Program-made: the position numbers and the translations under genes
The notes under the pieces: generated by a model
Seen by the model: the letters and a program-made list of their open reading frames with translations, nothing else
What the model was told of the DNA's origin: nothing
Database searches by the model: none
Shown: positions 36,903 to 45,305 of the stretch, piece by piece
Layout of the letters: each line of letters starts with the position of its first letter
Position numbering within the stretch: the stretch's first letter is position 1
From: Desulfocarbo sp964620595
GTDB lineage: Bacteria; Desulfobacterota; Desulfarculia; Desulfarculales; Desulfarculaceae
Assembly: GCA_964620595.1 (NCBI GenBank)
Contig: CAZUHP010000014.1
Coordinates: 9,895 to 73,894 of the forward strand
Length of the DNA: 64,000 nt
Reading direction: 5' to 3'

Positions 36903-37109
36903 CTAGAAGGTGACCTTCTCCACGGGGACCGTTATGGCCTCGTCCGGGCAGACGCAGCCGCACTCGTTGCAATCCTCGCAGAGGAACTCGGTAACCACTA
37001 CCCGGTTGTCCTGGACCCGGATCGCAGCGTCCGGGCAGGCCTCAACGCAAAGAGGCAAGACCATGCCGCCGCACATGCCGCATTTGTCGAGATCAATTTG
37101 AGCAGCCAT
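36903..37109 (-). CDS. Ferredoxin-like 2[4Fe-4S] protein with atypical first motif
   Basis: 68 residues. The first cluster region reads CGMCGGMVLPLCVEACP, with extra spacing before the third Cys. The second is CEDCNECGCVCP. The atypical spacing suggests an altered cluster environment. It is encoded between the ATC-hydrolase-like and epimerase-like genes. Confidence 0.85.
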   Translation of the reverse strand: MAAQIDLDKCGMCGGMVLPLCVEACPDAAIRVQDNRVVVTEFLCEDCNECGCVCPDEAITVPVEKVTF

Positions 37110-37129
37110 CTTTTTTCACTCCCCTCCGG

Positions 37130-37654
37130 TTATTCCTTGTAGAGTCGCCGCAGGCATACGCCTTCGCCCCGCGGGATCGCCTTGATGGTTTCGATCTTGT
37201 AGTTGACGTTGAAGAAGACATTGACGTCCTCCAGGGTGGTCTGCAGGATCTTGTCGCAGCAGGCCACGTCCTCTTTCATGTCAACGTCGTATTCCTTGGC
37301 GAAGGTGGGCCAGGGACAGCGGTGCCACTTGATGAACACCTCGAAGGGGTTCTCGCCTTTTTCCACGGTGACCACGGCGCCATGGGTGTTCCAGTTGCCG
37401 GCCAGGCTGCGGGCCAGGCTCATCAGCCAGGCCTCTTCGCCCTTGAGCCAGTTCAGGCGGGGAAGGAGGCTCTTGCCGATCTCCACTCCCATGATCCGGG
37501 CGGCCTTGAGGCTAACCTCCAGGGGATCGGCATCAGGACCGGCAATCTCCAGGGCCGCCTGACGCCAGCGCATATAGGCCCTGCCGATTTCGGCCTGGGC
37601 GCCCTGCAGACCTCTCCACAGTTTGGTTATTTCTTTTTCCGCATCAAACGACAT
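37130..37654 (-). CDS. L-2-amino-thiazoline-4-carboxylate hydrolase-like protein
   Basis: 174 residues, no signal peptide. KWHRCPWPTFAKEYDVDM followed by CCDKILQTTLEDVNVFFN fits the conserved core of the ATC-hydrolase-like family, whose members are mostly uncharacterised. The invariant Cys and His residues around CPW are present. A real thiazoline hydrolase function is doubtful in this operon. It starts 18 bp after the OYE gene and is probably a partner of that reductase. Confidence 0.55.
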   Translation of the reverse strand: MSFDAEKEITKLWRGLQGAQAEIGRAYMRWRQAALEIAGPDADPLEVSLKAARIMGVEIGKSLLPRLNWLKGEEAWLMSLARSLAGNWNTHGAVVTVEKGENPFEVFIKWHRCPWPTFAKEYDVDMKEDVACCDKILQTTLEDVNVFFNVNYKIETIKAIPRGEGVCLRRLYKE

Positions 37655-37671
37655 TGTGCTAACCTCCTGAA

Positions 37672-39660
37672 TTAGATACGGATACCGATCCGATACCCAT
37701 CATGAACAGCGCTGGAAAGGTTGCGGGGCACCAGGGCGTCGCCGATCACGTAGAACTCGATTCCCTCTCCCTGAACCGCGCTCTTCAGGCTGTCGTTGGC
37801 CTCGCGCTCCGTGACGACCACGGTGTCGCATTTCACGGGGAAGCGGTAGCCGTCATAGGTCTTGACGATGATCTCGCCGTCGTTGATCTGCTCGATGTCG
37901 CAGTCGTTGTAGGCGTTGACCTTGTTCTGCCTGAGGTAGATCATGTAGCGCCACTTGAAGGACGGGTTGATGTCGAAGCCGGCGCTCTTTTCCTTGCCCA
38001 CGATGGTGACCTTCTTGCCCTGCTTGGCCAGGAACAGGGCCACGCCGATGCCGGGCTTGCGGTTGCCCCAGACCACCACCGACTCGCCCACCTCGACCCG
38101 GCCGGCCAGCACGTCCAGCACGTTGACCACGTTCTTGGCCTCCTCGCTGCCGGGCAGCTGGGAGTAGACCGGGCCGGTGGCCAGCACCACCGCGTCGGGC
38201 ATCTCTTCCTCGATGAGCTCGGGGGTGACCTCGGTGCCCAGGTGGAACTGGACCCCGTACTTCTCGCACATGGTCTTCTGGTAGTTGGGGCAGGTCATCA
38301 GCTCCTCGTCGCCGTAGGGCGCCTTGGAGGCCTCCAGCAGGGTGCCGCCCAACTCCTCGCGCTTGTCGTAGACGTGGACCTCGTGCCCCCGCTGGGCGGC
38401 CACGTAGGCGCACTCCAGGCCGGCCGGGCCCGCGCCCACGATCATGATCTCCTTCTTGTCGTCCTCGCTCACCGGCTTGGGATAGAAGTTCTCGTCGTGC
38501 TCGTGGGCGCACAGGGGGTTGATGTAGCAGGTCATGGGCGCGTCGCGGAACAGGCGGGCCAGGCACAGGTTGCAGGCCACGCAGTGCCGGATCTCGTCCT
38601 GCCGGTCCTCCAGCACCTTCTTGGGCATGAGGGGATCGGCGATCATGGAGCGGCACATCTCCCACATGTCCAGCTCGCCGGCCGCGATGGCCTTTTCCGG
38701 CAGCTCGGGGATGAACAGGCGGTAGGCCATCTGCACGGGCACGCTGATGTGCTCCTTGGCCCGCTTGGCCAGGTGGAGCCAGGAGCCCATGGGCACGTCA
38801 CGGGAGATGACCGGCACGATGGACTCCTGCCAGCCGGCGGTGACGCTCATGTAGTCGATGCCCGCCTCCTCGGCGATCTTGTAGCACTCCATGGACTCTT
38901 CGGGCGTGTTGCCGCGCACGTCGGCCAGAAGCTCGTCGGCGCACATGCGGATGCCCACCGGGATGTCGGGGCCCACCGCCTCCTTGACGCCCTGGATGAT
39001 CTCCACCACCACCTGCATGCGGCCGCGCAGGTCGCCGCCGTACTTGTCGGTGCGGCGGTTGGTGTAGCTGGAGATGAAGTTGGAGATGAGGTAGCCCACG
39101 ATGCCGGAGACCTCGATCACGTCGAAGCCGGCCTCCACGCCCCGCTTGGCGGCGTCGATGTGCTGCTGGATCATCTCCTCGATCTCGGCGATGGTCATCT
39201 CGTACATGGGCTTGAAGATGCGCAGCCGCTGGGGGACCGTGGAGGGGGCGTGGCCGGAGGGGACCTCCACCGCGCCCACCCGGCCGCAGTCCATGAGCTG
39301 GAAGCCGGCAATGGCCCGCTCGCTGTGGATGGCATCGGCGATCTTCTTCAGGCCGGGGATGTACTTGTCGTCCCAGGCGGCTGCCTGGCCCACGTAACCC
39401 TGCCCCTTGCGGGCCGGGTCCATGTAGACACCCTGCATGAAGCACAGGCCGCCCACCACGCCTTCGGCCCGGGACCGCATGTAAGCCACGTCAGCGTCGG
39501 TGATGAAACCGTTATGATCGTTGAGGTTGTCCTCGGTGGCGGCGTACTTGATCCGGTTGGGGACTATGAGGTTGCCGATCTGGATCGGGCTGAACAAGTT
39601 GGGATATTTTTTTGCTCCCTCATAGGATGAGTAGTCCCATTCAAACAATACCTTTGCCAT
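37672..39660 (-). CDS. Old-Yellow-Enzyme-type flavin/Fe-S enoate reductase
   Basis: 662 residues from ATG 39660, preceded by CAGGAGGT at good spacing; a longer start at 39690 is rejected. The N-terminal TIM barrel has LFSPIQIGNLIVPNRI and RRTDKYGGDLRGRM (FMN). A [4Fe-4S] site begins at Cys360 (CVACNLCLARLF ... TCYINPLC), and the C-terminal FAD/NAD domain has IVGAGPAGLECAYVAA. The layout matches 2,4-dienoyl-CoA reductase, BaiCD/BaiH-type and 2-naphthoyl-CoA reductase-type enzymes. The substrate is probably an unsaturated acyl- or aryl-CoA. Its partners are HdrA-type proteins and ferredoxins downstream, with TetR upstream. Confidence 0.85.
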   Translation of the reverse strand: MAKVLFEWDYSSYEGAKKYPNLFSPIQIGNLIVPNRIKYAATEDNLNDHNGFITDADVAYMRSRAEGVVGGLCFMQGVYMDPARKGQGYVGQAAAWDDKYIPGLKKIADAIHSERAIAGFQLMDCGRVGAVEVPSGHAPSTVPQRLRIFKPMYEMTIAEIEEMIQQHIDAAKRGVEAGFDVIEVSGIVGYLISNFISSYTNRRTDKYGGDLRGRMQVVVEIIQGVKEAVGPDIPVGIRMCADELLADVRGNTPEESMECYKIAEEAGIDYMSVTAGWQESIVPVISRDVPMGSWLHLAKRAKEHISVPVQMAYRLFIPELPEKAIAAGELDMWEMCRSMIADPLMPKKVLEDRQDEIRHCVACNLCLARLFRDAPMTCYINPLCAHEHDENFYPKPVSEDDKKEIMIVGAGPAGLECAYVAAQRGHEVHVYDKREELGGTLLEASKAPYGDEELMTCPNYQKTMCEKYGVQFHLGTEVTPELIEEEMPDAVVLATGPVYSQLPGSEEAKNVVNVLDVLAGRVEVGESVVVWGNRKPGIGVALFLAKQGKKVTIVGKEKSAGFDINPSFKWRYMIYLRQNKVNAYNDCDIEQINDGEIIVKTYDGYRFPVKCDTVVVTEREANDSLKSAVQGEGIEFYVIGDALVPRNLSSAVHDGYRIGIRI

Positions 39661-39729
39661 TGAGCTTACCTCCTGTGCTATATGGGTCACGCTAAAGCTT
39701 GTATGCAGCCCCTGTCGCCTCCCCGGTCC

Positions 39730-40401
39730 CTAGGCCGGCGGGCGGTTTGCTTCTCCCGGTGCCTGCCGGGGCTGGGCCTCCCCGGGCCGGTCTTTCTTGT
39801 TGGCGAACGCATCCACGAACAGCTCGAACATCTGCTCCAGCTTGTCGAACAGGGAGTAGGACATGTCCTTGAGCAGCCAGCGGGTCACGGTGTAGTCCAT
39901 GGTTCCGATGAACACGCAGCGGGCCACGTAGGGGTCCAGGTCGGGCTTCATCTCGCCGCTGGCCGCGCCCTCCTCGAATATCTCCAGCAAATACGAGTAC
40001 AGGCTGCGGACATTGGAGTAGACGTCGGTCTCCATGAAGCTGGCGTTGGTCTTCAGGAACATGTAGACGATCTTGGCGTCGAGGGGGGATTGCTCGATGC
40101 GGCGCAGGTTCCACCACAGGTACTTGCGGAGCTTGTTGAAGGCCCCCTGGATGCCGAACATCTGGTCTTCCAGGTCGGCCAGGAGCTGGCGCACCCACAG
40201 GTCGGGGATGGTGATCAGCAGGTCTTCCTTGCCCTTGAAATACTCGTACAGGGCCGCCTCGGACACTCCCGCCTGCTTGGAGATGTCCACCACCGTGGTC
40301 TTCTGGTAACCGTACTCGGCAAAGAGCTTTCTCGCCGAATCAATGATGCGCTGCTTGGTGCCTTCGCCTTTTTTGTTACCAGCCAAATCTTGACTCCCCA
40401 T
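39730..40401 (-). CDS. TetR-family transcriptional regulator
   Basis: 223 residues from ATG 40401. N-terminal helix-turn-helix: IIDSARKLFAEYGYQKTTV, DISKQAGVSEAALYEYF. The C-terminal ligand domain is large and helical, ending in a Pro/Ala-rich tail. It heads the OYE/HdrA operon (69 bp before the OYE gene). Copies of a GCTTAA-n2-T-n-A-n-TAG motif lie just upstream, one 17 bp from its start, so autoregulation and control of the operon are likely. Fatty-acid or aromatic-CoA regulators of the FadR/PaaR kind have this build; the effector is unknown. Confidence 0.9.
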   Translation of the reverse strand: MGSQDLAGNKKGEGTKQRIIDSARKLFAEYGYQKTTVVDISKQAGVSEAALYEYFKGKEDLLITIPDLWVRQLLADLEDQMFGIQGAFNKLRKYLWWNLRRIEQSPLDAKIVYMFLKTNASFMETDVYSNVRSLYSYLLEIFEEGAASGEMKPDLDPYVARCVFIGTMDYTVTRWLLKDMSYSLFDKLEQMFELFVDAFANKKDRPGEAQPRQAPGEANRPPA

Positions 40402-40417
40402 GGCCCCTCCTCAAACC

Positions 40418-40434
40418 TTGCTTAAGGTTATTAG
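40418..40434. promoter_or_regulatory. Putative TetR operator copy 1
   Basis: TTGCTTAAGGTTATTAG, 17 bp upstream of the TetR start. 15 of 17 positions match copy 2 at 40484. Confidence 0.5.
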
Positions 40435-40483
40435 GCGGAACAGACCATAAGACGGCTTTTTGCGCTTAACCAGTTGTTATAGC

Positions 40484-40500
40484 TTGCTTAATGTTACTAG
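40484..40500. promoter_or_regulatory. Putative TetR operator copy 2
   Basis: TTGCTTAATGTTACTAG, same orientation as copy 1 and 66 bp away (start to start). Confidence 0.5.
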
Positions 40501-40682
40501 ATGATAAATGCGCCCCTTGGCTGCTGCCCCTTGAAACAAAAGCAAAAATCCGCGATGGCGGCTTGGATTCGAATCGTCCCCCTAACAGCACGAGGCAGAT
40601 AGCCATAATCTATTGATATTTGGCCCACAACTGCTGCAAATCAATGAGATAAAACCTGCAAAACGCGGTTAGGTTCTGTCGA

Positions 40683-40697
40683 GCTTAATATCATTAG
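40683..40697. promoter_or_regulatory. Putative TetR operator copy 3 (weaker)
   Basis: GCTTAATATCATTAG, 12 of 15 matches to the same part of copy 2. Confidence 0.35.
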
Positions 40698-41180
40698 GTT
40701 TTGAGAGCTGTCAAGAAAAAAAGTTGGCGGTCCGCCAAGCCCGGGTTCAGCCGGCCCGTGGCCGGACTTGCGCCCAAAGTTGTCCCGCGCCGGCTTCGCT
40801 CGCCTTAATCATATTGAATTCAGCCTGTTATCCTGGCGATGGCATCCAGGGGACACCATGAGGAGGTAAGGGCATAACTGGCTTGAAGGGGCTGCCTTTT
40901 TGCCCAACAGGCAGTGGAAGGGTGGTTTGCGGCTCCCAACCTATGCAAACTAGGCATGACTGCACAATATGCAACTAACTATGTGTATTATATCGCAAAT
41001 ATTATTATGAAACCCAAGAGGCGGGCTGGCGGACCCCTCCCTGACCGCGCCAGAAGCGGCGCGCAAGCCCTGGCAAAAGCCTTTTCCCGGTTGATTCAAG
41101 GGCCGGAAACCGCGCCGGGAGCCTCCAGGCAAAAGACCAGCGGGCCTTTTCTTAATGCCCCTCGGTTACACCCGGGAGAA

Positions 41181-41278
41181 CCGGGGGGGCGGAGGCGACG
41201 GGGGGCGACGGGGGGCGGAGGGGGGGCGACGGGGGGGGCGACGGGAGCGGGGGGAAGGGCAGGGCGAAAGGGGGGGAC
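41181..41278 (+). repeat. GGCGACGGGG array near the sigma-54 regulator 3' end
   Basis: Several GGCGACGGGGG units on the plus strand. Unlike most arrays here, it is opposite in direction to the adjacent minus-strand gene whose 3' end it neighbours. Confidence 0.78.
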
Positions 41279-41289
41279 AAACAGCGCGC

Positions 41290-41314
41290 GGGCCGGCCCT
41301 TCCCGGACCGGCCC
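41290..41314 (-). terminator. Hairpin after the sigma-54 regulator
   Basis: GGGCCGG (41290..41296) pairs with CCGGCCC (41308..41314), 24 bp past the regulator stop. No T-run. Confidence 0.4.
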
Positions 41315-41338
41315 ACGCCAGCAAGGCTTGCCAGAAGA

Positions 41339-43303
41339 TCAGCTCAGGCCGAACTTCTCCCGCCAGGCGTACACGGTGGGCCGGGAGATGTTCAGGGCCC
41401 GGGCCACCTTGGAGATGTTGCCCCCCATCTCCTGGTAGGCGCGCACGAACTCCAGGTAGCGCTTGCGGTCCTTTTCGCTCACGTGGTCGGGGATGTTGAA
41501 GGAGCGGCGCATGCCTTCGGGAAGGCTCTCATAGGTGATGAGGTCCCCCTTGCACATGACCATGGCCTGCTCTATCACGTTGCGCAGTTCGCGCACGTTG
41601 CCGGGCCAGTCGTAGGCGGTGAGCGCCTGCATGACCTCCGGGGAGAAGCCCTTGAACTGGCGGCCCATGGCGGCGGACAGGGTTTGCAGGAAATGCTCGG
41701 CCAGAAGCGGTATGTCCGACTTGCGCTCCTGCAGGGTGGGCAGATCCAGGCGGATCACGTTGAGGCGGAAGAACAGGTCGCCCCGGAAGCGCCCGCTGTC
41801 CACCAGTTGTTGCAGGTCCTTGTTGGAGGCGGCGATGATGCGCACGTCCACCGGAATGCCCTTGGTGCCGCCCAGGCGGGTGACCACCCGCTCCTCGATC
41901 ACCCGCAACAGGTACACCTGGGACTCGGGGGGCATCTCGGATATCTCGTCCAGGAGCAGGGTGCCGCCGTTGGCCAGCTCGAACTTGCTGGGGTGGCCCT
42001 TCTGCTTGGCCCCGGTGAAGGCCCCGGCCTCGTACCCGAACAGCTCGCTGCCCAGAAGCTCGGTGGGGATGGAGCCGCAGTTTATGGCCACAAAGGGCTT
42101 GTGCCGCCGGGGGCTGTTGTCGTGGATGTAGCGGGTGATCACCTCCTTGCCCGTGCCGGTCTCGCCCATGATCAGCACGTTGGAGTCGTACTGGGCCGCG
42201 TGCCGGGCCGCCTCCAGGGTGGCGCGGAAGACCGGGGACTCGCCCACCGGGGTGTTGGTCAGGGCCAGGTTGCCGGAGGACTGGGGGAGGCGGGCCTCGG
42301 TTATCTCGGGCCGGATGGGCTCGATGAGGATCAAGGTGCCGATGGGGCGCCGGTGGTGCAACAGGGGCTTGCACTCCAGGCGGGCAGGGGACGAATCGGG
42401 CAGGGTGATCTGGGTGGGGCCCTTCAGGTTCAGCCACTTGCTGAGCTGGGGCAGGTCGTCGGTGCTCTTGTCCACCAGCTCGTCGTTCTCCAGGCCCAGG
42501 TACTCCAGGGCGGTGAGGTTCATGCGCCGGATGCGGCGGTTCTGGTCCACCACGATCACCCCGCGCTGCATCTGGTCCAGGGTGAGCTGGGTGCTGCACT
42601 CCCGGAAGATGTCCTCCTGCTCCTTCTGGCTGCGGTATATCTCCAGCTCGATGCAGTGGCCCATCTGCAGGGCCATGCCCATGGTGTGGGGCTGGAAGTT
42701 CTGCACCATGGAAACGAAGTCCAGCACCCCGATGATCTGCTTGCTGAAGGGGTTGCGGATGGGCACCGCGCTGCAGGTGAAGCCGTGCAGGTCGCGGCAG
42801 AAGTGCTCGGCGTGAAAGACCTGGCTGGGCTGGCCGGTGGCCAGGGCCACGCCCACCGCGTTGGTGCCCGCGAACTGCTCGCTCCAGTTGGCCCCCACCC
42901 GGAAGTTCAGCCCCTCCAGCTTCTTGCGCAGCTCCGGGTCGCCGTAGGTCATCAGTATGTAGCCCTCGTTGTCCACAAAGGCGATCAGGTAGTGCGAGGC
43001 CTCCACCAGCTTCTCGATCCTGGTTATCACCGGCCGCACTATCTCCAGGTATTCACGGTGCGAGCCCAGGCGGACCTGCACCCGTTCGGGCGAGAGCAGG
43101 GCAGGGGCAGGGAGCAGGGGGTCCACGTTGAGGTCCAGGCAGCGCTCCCAGGAGTTGCCGATGGAGGGGCGCAGGTGCTCCACCGGTATGGTCTGGCTGG
43201 TGGCGAACTGGGTCCAGATCTGTTCCAGGCGCGAGAGGTCCTTTTGGGGGTCGAAGTTGTCCTCCCGGTAGAGGATGACCTCACTGGTGACTTCAAAACT
43301 CAT
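41339..43303 (-). CDS. Sigma-54-dependent transcriptional activator (AcoR/DhaR-like)
   Basis: 654 residues from ATG 43303, with AAGGAGT upstream; a longer start at 43360 is rejected. Order: N-terminal GAF-type sensor (about 60-235), PAS-like domain (about 245-340), AAA+ domain, and C-terminal Fis-type helix-turn-helix (GNISKVARALNISRPTVY). In the AAA+ part, Walker A GETGTGKE is near residue 380, GAFTGA near 427 (the sigma-54 contact loop, intact), and the GGTLLLDEISEM Walker B follows. There is no receiver domain, so it probably binds a small-molecule effector directly. It is divergent from the Mo-hydroxylase operon, whose promoter is a near-perfect -24/-12 element. Confidence 0.93.
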   Translation of the reverse strand: MSFEVTSEVILYREDNFDPQKDLSRLEQIWTQFATSQTIPVEHLRPSIGNSWERCLDLNVDPLLPAPALLSPERVQVRLGSHREYLEIVRPVITRIEKLVEASHYLIAFVDNEGYILMTYGDPELRKKLEGLNFRVGANWSEQFAGTNAVGVALATGQPSQVFHAEHFCRDLHGFTCSAVPIRNPFSKQIIGVLDFVSMVQNFQPHTMGMALQMGHCIELEIYRSQKEQEDIFRECSTQLTLDQMQRGVIVVDQNRRIRRMNLTALEYLGLENDELVDKSTDDLPQLSKWLNLKGPTQITLPDSSPARLECKPLLHHRRPIGTLILIEPIRPEITEARLPQSSGNLALTNTPVGESPVFRATLEAARHAAQYDSNVLIMGETGTGKEVITRYIHDNSPRRHKPFVAINCGSIPTELLGSELFGYEAGAFTGAKQKGHPSKFELANGGTLLLDEISEMPPESQVYLLRVIEERVVTRLGGTKGIPVDVRIIAASNKDLQQLVDSGRFRGDLFFRLNVIRLDLPTLQERKSDIPLLAEHFLQTLSAAMGRQFKGFSPEVMQALTAYDWPGNVRELRNVIEQAMVMCKGDLITYESLPEGMRRSFNIPDHVSEKDRKRYLEFVRAYQEMGGNISKVARALNISRPTVYAWREKFGLS

Positions 43304-43636
43304 GCTGGCCGACTCCTTGCCGTGGAAGCGCGCCCTTGGGAAAGGGGGCGTAGGCGACATCCTAAATAAGAGGAACTTTACTGCTCGGTTTACAGTAGGA
43401 GCTTCATGATACGAGATGCCAGGGGCGAAGTGTCAAGTCCCAAATGGGGGCCCAAGGGCCGCCGGAGCCCGGCCCGGGAAGACAGGCCTTGCTAAGTGGT
43501 TGTTATGAATCGGCATATTTTCTTGTGCCGTTTTGCGGGGCGTGTTTGCCCTTCCGATGGGGAGCCGCCCCCCAAAAACGGAGTGCGGTAAAAAGGCCCT
43601 GCCTGCCGCCCCCAAGGCCGCTTCTTGGCGAAAAAA

Positions 43637-43676
43637 TGTAAACAACTGTAAAGCCCCTGCACCGCCGATTGTAAAG
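43637..43676 (+). promoter_or_regulatory. Three TGTAAAG-type activator sites
   Basis: TGTAAAC (43637..43643), TGTAAAG (43647..43653), TGTAAAG (43670..43676), with spacings of 10 and 23 bp. The last lies 96 bp before the -24 element. The geometry matches the copy upstream of the chemoreceptor. Confidence 0.68.
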
Positions 43677-43765
43677 AAACCATGCCTGCCGGTCTTGGCC
43701 TCCCCTTGGCTCCATTCCACGATTTGTCCTGAAAATCAGCCTGTTTTGTGCACAAACTCCTGCCC

Positions 43766-43780
43766 TGGCACTGCCCTTGC
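43766..43780 (+). promoter_or_regulatory. Sigma-54 (-24/-12) promoter of the Mo-hydroxylase operon
   Basis: TGGCAC-TGCCC-TTGC, an exact match to the TGGCAC-N5-TTGC consensus, 122 bp before the first start codon. Confidence 0.85.
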
Positions 43781-43902
43781 TTACTCTGGGCGCGGTTTGG
43801 CAATGTGTGTGCCTCGCGGCGATGGAAGCTCCCGAGATTCCGCACGCCATGGTTTCGCCCGGGGCGGGTTTGGGTGCCTCAAACGAACAAGGAAGGGGTG
43901 GC

Positions 43903-44772
43903 ATGAGTAGTCGTATCTTGCCCGAGTTTGATTTGCTGATGCCACAGAGCTTGGCCGAAGCCGTGGAGATGTTGGGTCAAAGCGGCGACCAGACGGCCGT
44001 GATGGCGGGGGGGACCGACCTTCTGGTCCTCATGAAGATGGGATACAACCCCGCCAACGTGCTCTGTTTGGCTGATGTCCCCGGCCTGGACTACGTGGAG
44101 TTCGACCAGTCCGCAGGCCTGCGGCTGGGCGCCATGGCCACGCTGGCCCAGGTGGCGGAGAGTTCCGTGGTGAAGGAGAAGTACTCCGCCTTGTGGGCTT
44201 CTGCCCGCAGCAACGGCACCATGCAGACCCGCAACCTGGGCACGGTCCTGGGCAACGTGATGCGCGCCTCCCCGGCCGGTGATTGCTGCTGCGCGGTCCT
44301 GGCCCTGGGCGGCAGCGTGGTGCTGGAGGGCCCCGGCGGCCGCCGGGAGGTGGATATCGACGACTTCTGGCTGGATTACCGCAAGACCGCCCGCAAGCCG
44401 GACGAGCTGGCCGTGGAGCTGAAGCTGCCGGCCCCGGTCGCCGGCGGCGTCTCGGCCTTCACCGCGCTCACCCGCACCTACCAGGATCTGGCCAAGATCA
44501 ATGCCGCGGCCTGGTTGGTGATGGACGGCGACACCTGCCAGAAGGCCCGCCTGGCCATGGGGGCGGTGGCTCCGGTGACCCTGCGCCTCAAGGAATGCGA
44601 GCAGATGCTGGAGGGCCAGAAGGTCTCGGACCAGCTCTTGGCCCAGATGGCGGAAAAGGCCTCCCAACTGATCAACCCCATCGACGACGTGCGCTCCAGC
44701 GCGGAATACCGCCGGGAGGTGGCTGGGGTCTTGATCAAGCGGGTCATCCAGGACGCCCTGCAGGGAGCGTGA
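43903..44772 (+). CDS. Molybdenum hydroxylase, FAD-binding (medium) subunit
   Basis: 289 residues from ATG 43903, after AAGGAAGGGG; longer in-frame starts run into the promoter. The CoxM/XdhB-type FAD domain is marked by MAGGTDLLVLMKMG and RNLGTVLGNVMRASPAGD. C-terminal CODH-flavoprotein domain follows. It lacks the extra [4Fe-4S] insertion of 4-hydroxybenzoyl-CoA reductase beta subunits, which argues against that enzyme. It carries electrons from the Fe-S subunit to an acceptor. First gene of the sigma-54-driven operon. Confidence 0.92.
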   Translation: MSSRILPEFDLLMPQSLAEAVEMLGQSGDQTAVMAGGTDLLVLMKMGYNPANVLCLADVPGLDYVEFDQSAGLRLGAMATLAQVAESSVVKEKYSALWASARSNGTMQTRNLGTVLGNVMRASPAGDCCCAVLALGGSVVLEGPGGRREVDIDDFWLDYRKTARKPDELAVELKLPAPVAGGVSAFTALTRTYQDLAKINAAAWLVMDGDTCQKARLAMGAVAPVTLRLKECEQMLEGQKVSDQLLAQMAEKASQLINPIDDVRSSAEYRREVAGVLIKRVIQDALQGA

Positions 44773-44805
44773 GCCAACCCGGACTAATTCAGTTTGGAGC
44801 GAGAG

Positions 44806-45294
44806 ATGAAAAAACGCGGCATCAGTCTCCAGGTCAATGGAGAGACTTACCAGGTTGAGGTACCGGTGCATCGCACCCTCTTGCAGGTGCTCCGGGACGA
44901 CCTCGACCTCGTGGATACCAAGTATGGTTGCGGCACCGGCGAGTGCGGGGCCTGCACGGTGCTCTTGAACGGAAAACAGGCCATCCTGGCCTGTCTCACC
45001 CTGGCCGCCACCATGGACGGCAAGGAGATCACCACCGTGGCCGGCCTGGAAAAGGACGGCAAGCTGCACCCGGTGCAGGAGGCCTTCGTGGAGGAGCATG
45101 CCATCCAGTGCGGCTACTGCACCCCGGGCATGGTCTTGAAGAGCGTCAGCATACTGGAAAACAATCCCAATCCCGATGAAGCGGAGATCAGGCATTGCCT
45201 CGAGGGCAACATCTGCCGTTGCACGGGCTATGAAAAGATAGTCCGGGCCGTTCAGAGGGCCTGTGAAACCATGCAAGGCGGCGCGTCTGAATAG
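44806..45294 (+). CDS. Molybdenum hydroxylase, 2x[2Fe-2S] (small) subunit
   Basis: 162 residues from ATG 44806, with GGAGCGAGAG upstream. The plant-type cluster CGTGECGACTVLLNG is followed by the family-specific second cluster CGYCTPGMVL ... CRCTGYEKI. All eight cysteines are present. It relays electrons from Mo to FAD. Eleven bases separate it from the Mo subunit gene. Confidence 0.96.
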   Translation: MKKRGISLQVNGETYQVEVPVHRTLLQVLRDDLDLVDTKYGCGTGECGACTVLLNGKQAILACLTLAATMDGKEITTVAGLEKDGKLHPVQEAFVEEHAIQCGYCTPGMVLKSVSILENNPNPDEAEIRHCLEGNICRCTGYEKIVRAVQRACETMQGGASE

Positions 45295-45305
45295 GAGGAG
45301 AGGCC

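Larger units (their letters stand above)
40402..41338. other. Long intergenic region upstream of the TetR operon
   Basis: 937 bp. The left 300 bp is AT-rich and holds the putative TetR operators. The middle has small inverted repeats (GGCGGTCCGCC and CCGGCC pairs) and a ribosome-site-like GAGGAGG at about 40860, but no usable reading frame. The right end holds a G-rich array and a hairpin. The reading frame at 40914..41438 crosses the array and lacks coding character. Confidence 0.6.
43304..43902. other. Divergent regulatory region, sigma-54 activator / Mo-hydroxylase operon
   Basis: 599 bp without a credible gene. It contains three TGTAAAG-type sites (43637..43676) and a sigma-54 promoter (43766..43780) on the plus strand. 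The block from about 43630 to 43800 is homologous, inverted, to 29550..29705. Confidence 0.78.

Noticed and set aside
40914..41438. A 174-residue plus-strand reading frame upstream of the regulator 3' end
   Set aside because: Runs through a G-rich array and the opposite-strand regulator gene, with no ribosome site or domain.
43433..43904. Several short reading frames on both strands in the divergent regulatory region
   Set aside because: They fall on the sigma-54 promoter and activator sites; their apparent protein similarity to frames at 29498-29941 is explained by the shared regulatory DNA.
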